Assembly: GCF_040054535.1 (NCBI RefSeq)
Contig: NC_090778.1
Span: forward strand, 13,299,501 to 13,363,500
DNA: 64,000 nt
Direction: 5' to 3'
Source: Antennarius striatus
Taxonomy: Eukaryota > Chordata > Actinopteri > Lophiiformes > Antennariidae
Shown: positions 48,467 through 64,000 of the stretch, piece by piece
How positions within the stretch are numbered: the stretch's first letter is position 1
Layout: each line of letters starts with the position of its first letter
The notes under the pieces: model-generated
The model's database searches: none
What the model was told of the DNA's origin: nothing
Seen by the model: only the letters and a program-made list of their open reading frames with translations
Made by a program: the position numbers and the translations under genes

Positions 48467-51400
48467 TTACTGTAAAGGCGAACTTTTGGAGGGAATCATT
48501 ATTCTAGACTCCATGCTTCTGATCAAAGGCACTGAAGACAGAACAAGACAAACAAGCTTAACTCAAACACATGTAGGTATGCCATAAACATACATTCCAT
48601 TATTGTTCAGTGAAAATAAATCCCCCGCTCCCAGGAACTGCCTTAAGGACTCCTGGCATTGATAGGTCTTTCAAGAGACACAGATCTACATTATTCAGTT
48701 TGCCACAAGTCTGTAAATGTGCAGTATTATCGTTTAGAGTTAAATTTAATCACCAACTTCATTATAAGTACCATCAACACATCACATTCATGGGTTTCAT
48801 CAGTGTTTTGGTTTACTTTTATACCGCTAAGCTGTCGTACGTCTGTAAATGTGTCTCACTAAATTCACGCCTGTGGGAATCTGCAGCACCACTTCCTGGA
48901 TAAATATTTCAAGGAAGCTCTCTGCTGTGTTAACTCATGTTGTATAAAACTGTCTTCATTCACTAGCTTTGCTGCGGCTCCTACAAAACTGCTGTTATTA
49001 AATGATTTCCTAAGCAGTCATCTGTTGGTTCTCTCTGCTACAATGTATGAGACTGGATCTACACTGATTTCTTACGTTTATACTTAATCTAGAGCACAGC
49101 TTCTGTACCAGAACTTGTCTCACATTCTGTTGCTGTAAAGTATGAAAAACCTTCACTCTGTTCCTTACATAATTTTCAAGCAAAACAAAATAGCACCTAG
49201 GTTTTGTAGCACATAATTTAGTTGAAACTTAACTTCCAGCCATTGATTTGATCTAAATCAAAATGGATTTCAGGTAAAACAACCCTAATGTATGCATATT
49301 GCTTCACAGACAAAAAACGCACAGGATATGTAATCATCACTACTAAAGAGTCATTTATTTCTTCGAAGTAAATTTGTGGGTGGTTTGTGTGTCTCTTACC
49401 TGTATAATACACATTTACATCCCATCCCTCCTTCATCCAGGCAGAGTTCCTTGTCTCCTCTCGGGATTGGAGGCTCTCATAAGCTGGAAAGCAATCAAAT
49501 AATTTTCTTTTAGGGCTTTACATAATTCAGGAAAACCTTTAAAACTTCAGTTAATGAAAAACTAGAAAAAGCATTTTCTATAAGAAAGCAAGTCTCCCAA
49601 AAGTCAACTACTACTTCATAGTAACAACATTAATAATGGATTAGATTTATTTAGTGCTATGGGACTCAGAACTTTTACATTGAAACCTTTATTTATTCAC
49701 TCCACAACAACATTGGCCACATCTGTAGCCACGTTTGCCCTTGGGCCTATCCAACAACTACCAAACAACATACATTCACATTCAGAGTGGCACTGGAGAC
49801 ACGGACTCAGACAGAGAATCATTGGGATGGAGGAGGATCTGAACCACCAACCCTCTGGTTATTGGATGAAGCATTGTCTTTGAGTGCTTGAACAGGTTGC
49901 ATTCTCACCCCACAAGTGATGAACGACATAAAGGTCTCCAATCTGTGAGAAGAACCCTCCCACAGCTTCGTTGTTTTCTTGTCTGTGTTTGATTGCTCTT
50001 GCCCTGTGGTAACGCAAGTTGTTGGAAATGGTGTAATGATCGCATGAATGCTTATTGGTTCAGCAGAAAATTCCAGAAACTATTATTGCTCGTTTATTTG
50101 AAAGCAAAATTAAGCTTTGTGAGGCTCACCAGCGATTACCCCATTCAATCATGGTTCCTGGCTGGAACACATGCAAAGAGGGAAAAGAGAAAAAATATGC
50201 AGTTTTAAAACCAAAATATGACAAGATATACGTTAGAACTGATGACACAAGAGTTCTTTTACACTTTCATTCAGCCTAATAATGTAAGGTGCTATGATAT
50301 GAAGTAATAAGGTCAAACCAGTTGAACAGGCACATTCATCGCTTGTTTATTTCACACAGGCTAAGCAGCTCTGTCAAACACATTCATGAACCTGCGCACA
50401 AGAACTCAGTGAGTCAATGTTGGAATTGTGCACTTTCGCTATGACCTCATCATGTTACACTGCCTGATTTACGAAAGAGAGAGGATCCCTCAGGTTGCTT
50501 TCAGAGGGACAAAACAAAATTGGAATAACAAATGGGGTTGACGACCTCTTCATTGGCAGTTTGCTCCACACATTTTATAATGTTAAACACTTCCACATGT
50601 ATGTGTAAGACATACAGGACAGAAAAATGATCTTTTGACTGGAGGGAGAGTAGTGGGCCCTAAATAAACACAAAATATTATAACATCAGTTCACGCTCAA
50701 GCTGCCATGAGAAAATGCTTCATTGCACAACAGCATAACTAAAGTTATTAAACTCCCTTTACCTTATAATAGGGATAAAAAATTGATGAAAAGATTCAGT
50801 GAAGGCTTTGGGAAGCAGTCAATAAATAACAGTCTAATGCATGTTTTTCTGGCCTTTGAGAATAATAATTAAGTTAATTATAGAAATAAAGTAAAACAAA
50901 AACAGGCATTCAACTTTACTGTGCTATTCAAATAGCATTTGTCTACTTCGTATTATGTTGCATAATTTCATTATAAAAACAAATGGAAAAATTAAATTAT
51001 ACATTTTTATTATTACTTAGTGAAAGTGAATTAAAATAAGAAAAATATTGATCTTTGGGAAACCTTTAAGATAATACTTACATAATCAGCAGGGTTGAAT
51101 GACGGTGGCTGTAATTGTAATTAGTTGTGAAGTAACGTGTAACTGTGTTAAAATGTGGACACCTTGAGCTGATAGCTGCGCATTTCATAGATGCTTGGTC
51201 CTGGCCTGGGAAGAGGTTCATTCCAGAAACTGAACTCCAGGAGGAGCTGATTTCTCCTTGAAAGCAACATTTTTGCCCTCTCTTTGCGAAACTCTAAATA
51301 CTCCTAAAGAGAGACAAAAATGTTTTTTGAAAAAAACAACAACAACAACTTAAGGCATATAATACACAGTAATGTGCTTTTCTAGTGCTTGGGTATTAAG

Positions 51401-54400
51401 TAAAACTGAAAAAAATTATATCCAAAGTTTAGGTTGCACAAATATCAGCTCTCTGCACTGAAAGTCCTACTCTTAATAAAATATATTTCTAAAAATGAGT
51501 TAATAGTTAACCTTGTTATCGTTCAACTTCTTTAGACATTCAGTCAATGCTGGATAGCCTCCTCTGTACCGCCACAAATGCACTAAAAAAAAAAAGCAAA
51601 CAAGAATAGAACAGTAGATGTCACTAAAGTACTGTGTGAGAACTGCCACCACCCATTCACCCTGGACACAGTATTTCCATCACCGTTTTCTCCAGAAGCT
51701 GGGAATGAACAGTAAATGATCATATGTAGAGGAGAGGTGTTGGTTGGAAGTTATCTGGCATTCAGCTGAATATTTTAACTGTCGTGTTTTGGTAAATACA
51801 GGAAACATCGTTTCACTGTCACTGTGTGTTTTTCGTTCATGTGACCTTGAAACAGAAAAACAAATCCTGGGTGAATGCAGTGGGCAGTCGATAAAAGGTG
51901 ACCTTAAATCATGTTTTTGTAATGTTTCCTGCTGAAAGGCTTTATACCAGCTTGGTCCTGTTCGCCGTACCACGTATTCCAACTTCCAACCACCTCACAT
52001 GGGTAACCCTGGTCCTCATGAAGACGTTTCTGTACCTCAGCCCTAAATTCAGAATGAAAGTAAATATGCCTTCACATGCCTGACTGTGAGAATGAGCTAA
52101 GGGTTTTAATATATCATTTCGACATAATGACCACCTAGAGGGCACTCAGAGAGAATAACAACCACAATGGTCCATTATTATTGTCACCAAAAAAGATATT
52201 GTTTGTTATACTCTAATTTTATGCGAAATTGCTTTTTGTCATTCAGGTAGAAAACAAACAAATATCCTGAAAAATATAATAATCTAATAGAATAATAAAA
52301 TTAAAATAAATGAAATAAAATGAAGACTGGAAACCTGCTGTATCGTCAGCAAAACCTCAACATCTTCGGCTCGAAGCATAATTTGTCAAGGAGAATTTAT
52401 TCAACTCTGTTCTATAAATGTATGTTTTTATTATTAATTATTGCCAATGAAGCCAGCTAAACATGCAAAGGACTGAGATCGTAGCAGTTAAGAAACTCAC
52501 TCTAGTCTGTTGTATGCTTCCAGGCACTCTGGCTTGACATTGTGAACTGAAAGACAGAAAGCCAGATTTATCAGAAATGGGTATTTGGAAAAATGCAAGC
52601 AACAGTCAAATTTCTCCAAAAGAAGTAATTTCACACTCCGAGGCAGCAAAGACTTCGAGGCTTGTTTTCAATAGGTTATAGGCTACGACTGATAGAGTAG
52701 CAAATTGAAATCCCTAAATGGTGTGATGTACGGAACAGAAAAGATCAAAGCCTGGGGAAGACGACTGTGTTCTTGACAAGATACACTCAGTTATCACCAC
52801 AGGCCCAAAAGAACACCACACAAATTGGTTTGATGTCACACAACTTTACTGACTAGTAACTTTAATACAGAATGCCTCAATGTTTCACCTGAGTGTTAAA
52901 TGTCTTCTTACACTACAGTCCTGCCCCTGCCTCTTATGTTACTCTTGTTTTTATCTGAGGTCATTGAGCTCAAAGTGGTTGGAACTGAGTTTGTTGGATC
53001 AATGCAGCTGGTTTTTTTGCAGAGACAAACAGATGATAAAGTGTTGAAATCATTTCATCATAGTATAATATCGCTCCATTCCATTCATCAGTTAAAGAAA
53101 ACAAATGTTCACTTGTAAAGAAGTGAAAGATTTCAAGCTTACATTGAATTTTATACAGGTTGCTGGTCTCTTTTTTTGACAGGAGGTTGGAGTGGGCATC
53201 TTTCCTGGCATCGACTTTGTGCACAAATAAGGAACGGAACCAGCCTTTGTCGCCATCCTCTGAAAACCTCCTACACACAAAATAACTATGAAAGTTTCAC
53301 AGAGGCTAAAAGCAACAACATAAAAAGTTAATGTTATAAAAAGAGACAGACTTAAAAAGGGAACACAGACATGCACAACAATGGCTAAGATAGTAATTCA
53401 TTCATTCATCTTCTATACCGCTTATTCCACTGTAAGGGTCACAGGGTGCTGGAGCCTATCTAAGCTGACTGAGGGCGCGAGGCGGGGGAAACTCCTAGCA
53501 CGACGCCAGTGCACCGCAGAGCCATACAGAGAAACACAATCACACCTGGAGTCAATTTGGGACATACTTTGACATGAAGAACATGAAAACTAGAAGTGAG
53601 TGGCCTGAATGCTGTAGCCTGCATCTTCAGCATAAAACGTACATTATTCACTTTGAGAAATTTCGTTGCGATTCAACCGGCTCTAATCAGAACAGTGCGC
53701 CCTCGCAGATTTGCACATCAAAGCTCACGACTTCAACCTCATTGCGGTTTTTTGGTTTTTTGGTAGGCAGTCACGTGATACCGTACGTGCATTCTATTGG
53801 TTGACGGCATCCGGAAGTGTGCTCCGTTCTGTGAGTCTTGAACTTCCGTGAGACACAAAAGTGCTTTAAACAGTCCATAAGAGTGCGGGAAAAGGAAATA
53901 CAGCTAGAAGGCGGTTTAATGCCACTATGGGGAGGATTCATAAATGTTTAAATTTCCATCAATAATAACAAATAGTTTGTCACTATATCGAGGAATTCAT
54001 TTATGGCGTGTGGTTCCTGGAAAGCATTACCTGCAAAGAATGACTGTGTTCCAATGTCAAAGCACCTGATGTATTTGGGAACAACTATAATAGTGGCATT
54101 AAAGCAAAGAGAAAGTAGTTCACCCACTTACACTTTCAATACACCATAAAAGTAAAATTATGGATATTTACGTGTCAATATCACAAAAAGATCCCAGGCA
54201 AATTGCATTTAATTTAAAAAGAACAAGAATCTATAAGTCAATAACAGTCTTATATTTAGATACTTAAAACTAAAAATGGAGCAAGAGGAGAGGAAATAGC
54301 TTTCTCACAAAAAATACATCCTTCCATTTCCAGTTTGAGCTGAAACTCAAATCCAAGGACATTTTAATGACTATCATAGCTTTTTATACTCCCATACTTC

Positions 54401-55354
54401 AGACATAAGTCTGAAATGCATTTAAAGCTGCTTAAGGTCAACATTAACCTCAATTTCTGGATTTCATTTTTTATTTTTGACTGGAAGCAGTAAAGCAAGT
54501 GCAGTACATCCTAAAGAGCTCCCTAATCCATAAATGAGCATATTGGTGACTGTCCATTTATGGATTGAGGAGCTAAAGTGTGTACATGCTAACTCTCTCA
54601 CAACACCCACGTGTTAATTCACAAATGGATTTGTCTATCATTGTAAAAACCACAAGCTTCATGGAGACTCTTAATAATCTTATGTGTCAGTGGATTTCAT
54701 TGGCATGATTTTAAGTTTGTTTATGATGGATCCTTCTCAAAAGCAAGAGAGACAACAACAGAGGATCGACTTCTGTTCAGACACGAACATTTGCAGAGGA
54801 AATGACTGTAGTGTGAAGGCAAGTTGTAAAAAGTGGAAGTCACATGTAGTACAAAGGTCAGGCTATCAGCAAAAAAAGCATGATTACAAATCTTCCTGGC
54901 TGCTTTGTTAAAAAAAATGCTTTGTTAAAAAAAAAAACATTTACTAAAACGTTCTGTAATATTCGGGGTGATTAACCTTAGCAAACAGATAAGACGATTG
55001 ACACTGGTTTGCAGAAAAATACGACACAAGAAGGCACCCAGTTAGCAAAATACTGGTGAACACAAAAAAAAAAGATTGTGGGTTTTAATGTTATACGCGA
55101 GGCATCGTAACATTTATCCATGAATTGAAAAATATTTCAGTCTTGCTTCATTTTGATTAAAGTTTATCACTTTGTCACGTGTTACAGGAAAAGTCAAAAA
55201 TTCAAATCAGCTTCCTTAAAATTGTGCACATGGCTGTCCATCACGATTAACAAACGCTTCTCCTGAAGTTAAATCGTGCTTACCTGGTGTGAGGACGGAC
55301 AGGATACCTGTAGATCCTCTTCAGCCCTTTACACCACACGGAACTCGTCGCCAT
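48467..55354 (-). CDS. nipsnap1: NIPSNAP1, mitochondrial protein
   Basis: Mitochondrial matrix/inner-membrane protein that accumulates on the surface of damaged mitochondria and recruits autophagy receptors (family knowledge). Ten coding exons: 55284-55354, 53143-53270, 52501-52546, 51948-52042, 51512-51582, 51163-51303, 50130-50161, 49909-50003, 49400-49483 and 48467-48531; phases close to 275 aa (human 284). The start [20 protein letters not shown] is a basic presequence. It is followed by [20 protein letters not shown] and [19 protein letters not shown], closer to NIPSNAP1 than NIPSNAP2. The dimeric alpha-beta-barrel segments [19 protein letters not shown] and [20 protein letters not shown] are intact; the end is [14 protein letters not shown]. 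One substitution is unusual: Ser replaces Leu in the near-invariant IMIPLK. Confidence 0.95.
49640..49880 (+). repeat. Interspersed teleost repeat in nipsnap1 intron 8
   Basis: Between exons 9 and 8 of nipsnap1. Contains AGAGTGGCACTGGAGACACG and GAACCACCAACCCTCTGGTT, a block seen widely in fish genomes next to short AT-rich tails. It has no coding content; the family name is uncertain. Confidence 0.5.
53395..53580 (+). repeat. Interspersed teleost repeat (SINE-like) in nipsnap1 intron 1
   Basis: Starts ATTCATTCATCTTCTATACC and continues GGGTGCTGGAGCCTATCTAA and CACACCTGGAGTCAATTTGG, matching a consensus found in many fish introns. About 180 bp, non-coding. Confidence 0.6.
53693..54048 (+). 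mobile_element. Pogo-like MITE, copy 3
   Basis: Inverted relative to copies 1 and 2, in nipsnap1 intron 1. It begins CAGTGCGCCCTCGCAG and retains the middle block GAGACACAAAAGTGCTTTAA that copy 2 lost. The far terminus (GTGTGGTTCCTGGAAAGCAT and beyond) is eroded. Confidence 0.65.
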
Positions 55355-55466
55355 GTTCCTCAGGCGAGCCAACCTCGTCTGACACGCAGACACACTGACC
55401 TGGTCAATGGTTAGCTAAGCTGCTCAGTCGTTAGCCCGCCAGGCCTTTTAAAAACCCTCGTGACTG

Positions 55467-55480
55467 TGACGTGTCACGTG
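55467..55480. promoter_or_regulatory. CRE half-site plus E-box upstream of nipsnap1
   Basis: TGACGT at 55467-55472 and CACGTG at 55475-55480, about 115-125 bp upstream of the nipsnap1 start codon in a CpG-containing stretch. These are USF/MYC- and CREB-type sites common in promoters of mitochondrial genes; function is inferred. Confidence 0.5.
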
Positions 55481-55499
55481 GTGACCGACGCTCACGAGA

Positions 55500-57551
55500 C
55501 GTCACCAAGAGCCCAACATTTGGTTGTTATGGGGACAGGTTTCCTTTATCCTCGCTAGGGGGAACATTTTAATGCTCATACTTTAAGCTAACATGCTCTA
55601 CAAGAATGACATTAAGTTTAAAGTCGTCACGTTATAACATCCATTAATAACCGGTCATGATTTCCCACAGGATAAGTCAAACGAAGTCAAAAGTCAAACT
55701 TTCTTAATTTGTCATTATACACATACACAGATGTACTGTCAACAATCAGAACTTTCGGGGACTCATCTCCATAATAATTATTTCCACTGTAATTATTTAA
55801 TAATGTATAGATTTTTTTAAAACATATTTTTCTAATGCTAGGGTGAAATATGGTTGGATTTGAGAAACAAAATACTTTAAACAGACGTTTCAAATTTGGT
55901 GTGTTTTATTCATTCAGTAGTTATCTAACTGGGGGTAACAAAATGGGGTCCTTTTCTGCATACAGTCCACATATCTTCCCATGTCTGTGTTGGGTCCCTG
56001 AAGATGCTCTGGCATCATTGCGATGAACAGTAATTAAATCTGAGTTTCTAAATTGCCCATTTAACAGTAGGTGTGAATGTGATGCATACACACAGACACA
56101 CACTCGTGATTCTGTGTTTTATGTCATTGATCATGATAATGCAATGAAAATGAAAACAAAACTCTATTAACACATAGACTAACTAAAATATCTTCTATCA
56201 ACGTGGAAAATTGTATCTTTTATATTTTATTTATGAAAGTAGAATGCAGGTGAGACATAAGCATTTCAAACATTTATGCAAGTACCATCTTAAATACAAA
56301 TCTCACAAAGCTGACTTGTATATGATTTTCGTACACTATTTTATTGTTTCTGGGGAAGTAATTAAACACTTAAAATAGTTCAAATATTTACATACAAAAT
56401 ACAAAAGATTAAAATCCTAATAAACCATTATACTGTAAGCAGTAATGATGTAAGACACAATGAGTTTTTCAATACTTTGTGCTTGTGTTCGGTTTTTCTC
56501 ATTATCTATACATACTTCTACTTTAGGACACATTTAAGCATTATTGTTTCCAAGGTTTAGAATTCTCATTATGTCGAATGACCCTTTTCAGACTGTTTAA
56601 CTAAATGACTGCGTTGATTATCTGTATTACTGTCTCATTAAATGTGCAGTCAAAGTAGTTTATTTGCTTCATTTTCTTTCTTTTTTTTTACACATACAAA
56701 AAAGTCTCTAATTTGCTTACTGTTTTGGCTGCAAAAGAAACAACACAGCCATCAGACGCAGGCATATCAAAATCCTTCATTTGAGGCAATTTTCCCCAAA
56801 TAAATACAGCCCACTATTTTTTTGTTTTATTTGTTTTTATATAAGGAATATAATAAAATGGCTGGATTTATGGACAATTTTGTCAGGATTGTGGGAAAGA
56901 TACATGTCTCCAAATGACATGTTATTGTATCTAACAGGGTTTGACTTGTCCTGCTGCAGTAAACAGGCCTCTTATCTAATAGTGGACCATTCTTTAAAAG
57001 CGGGTTTCTCCATTATACTATTCATGCAGTACTTAAATCCCTTTTGTGCAACCCACCTTCACTTCTTTTCATACACAATGCAGTGCTCTCTGATCCTCTC
57101 CATCATTCTACCCACTGGCATTATGTAACATCAAATCAGATCATACCTAACAGAATCGTACTCAATACCTGTATTGTGTGCCTGTGTTCAGTGACTTCAG
57201 GAACAGTCTATTTCAAGCATGCTCACATCCAGTGTGTGTACACTTTATTTTTGAAATAAAATGTCTATTTCAAAATTTATTTCTGAATTATCTTTATTTT
57301 CACTTGATTGGATATTTAACAGCTTTTATTTGATCCAAATGCATTCACCACAATTCACAGGGATATTCTCAGGGTTATTTAAAAAAAAGACATCTCTTTA
57401 AGATAATATCCTTGCATGCTTCCTTCAGTTGGTTACCCATGGATAAAATATCCGAAGGGCTTTGACAAACCTGCTTGCATCTCCTTCCATTTTTTTATGG
57501 CATAAAATTTTAGCAATTACATTTTTCTACACGATTTATACAAAACATTTT
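55500..57551. other. nipsnap1 / lrrc74b intergenic region
   Basis: Upstream flank of nipsnap1 and 3' UTR plus flank of the LRR gene. It is AT-rich. No coding exon is supported; AATAAA candidates for the LRR gene lie near 57325 and 57289 (minus strand). Confidence 0.45.
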
Positions 57552-63511
<5,960 letters not shown>

Positions 63512-63745
63512 CTGCAAACACACAACCACCCCCCTTCAAAGTGAAATTCTTGTGTTTGTTCACTGCAGTATATTTTTTTATCTGTCTTCCTGTTAAAGTA
63601 GAGGTACTGATTCAGGTGGGCGGGGGGTGGGGGGGATATTAAACCTGTGTGAGACAAAGCAGAAGCAAGGAAGATGTGTGGAGGTGTGGGTCAGGAACGC
63701 AGATCGGAGAAAATTATAGCTTGTTACGAGGCTTATGAGAAAACG

Positions 63746-63750
<5 letters not shown>

Positions 63751-63806
<56 letters not shown>
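63751..63806. repeat. (GT)n microsatellite, about 56 bp
   Basis: Lies about 240 nt upstream, in gene sense, of the acceptor of the 63379-63511 exon; reads (CA)n in the transcript. Any partner (GU)n tract would lie beyond the window. Confidence 0.95.
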
Positions 63807-63814
<8 letters not shown>

Positions 63815-64000
63815 TAGCTTTTCTGTTGAAAAACAGTACTGTACGCTATTATTTGACAATGCTATAAATCCTAAAGATACTGAATATACAGTCTTTGGAA
63901 GCCATGTCTTTTTGCATCTACTCTCCTGGATTGACAGATGAAGATGTACTTGAAATTCACTTCAAACTGCCTAAAGAATATTGAAGCTGAACGTGATTGT

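Overview
The window is nuclear DNA of a ray-finned (teleost) fish. It holds vertebrate multi-exon genes with GT-AG introns, long AC/GT microsatellites, and the teleost repeat mix: Tc1-like transposons, RTE- and L2-like LINEs, a LINE with an R2-type CCHC motif, a tRNA-derived SINE and MITEs. I rebuilt the exons by joining conserved peptide blocks at GT/AG sites and checking codon phase. Every multi-exon gene below closes in frame except the cytokine remnant. Orthologue names come from remembered family sequences and gene order, not from a database search. Layout, left to right: (1) fbxw8, minus strand, 600-4554, first four coding exons only; intron 2 holds an RTE-like and an L2-like LINE fragment. 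(2) hrk, plus strand, 5189-5473, a single-exon BH3-only gene divergent from fbxw8. (3) rnft2, minus strand, 7751-15948, nine coding exons, 447 aa. (4) spring1 (C12orf49), plus strand, 16827-20115, five exons, 200 aa, divergent from rnft2. (5) A repeat-filled interval, 20116-32145, which also holds a frame-disrupted LIF/oncostatin-M-like cytokine exon on the minus strand (23522-23896). (6) castor1, minus strand, 32146-47465, nine exons, 334 aa. (7) nipsnap1, minus strand, 48467-55354, ten exons, 275 aa. (8) An LRRC74-type leucine-rich-repeat gene, minus strand, 57552-63511, last seven exons. Genes 1-4 reproduce the order and relative orientation of human 12q24.22 (FBXW8-HRK-RNFT2-SPRING1). The cytokine, castor1, nipsnap1 and the LRR gene correspond to human 22q11-q12, where LIF/OSM lie next to CASTOR1 on the same strand. 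The window therefore spans a junction of two blocks that are separate in human. The genes are not an operon and their functions are unrelated: CUL7 ubiquitin ligase adaptor, apoptosis, RING ligase, SREBP processing, arginine sensing for mTORC1, and mitochondrial quality control. The most interesting feature is not a gene. One LRRC74 intron (57852-59019) carries a long (GU)n tract just after its 5' splice site and a long (CA)n tract just before its 3' splice site. This is the arrangement described for teleost introns that are bridged by RNA structure and spliced without U2AF2. No CRISPR array, rRNA, tRNA gene or novel multi-gene system is visible.
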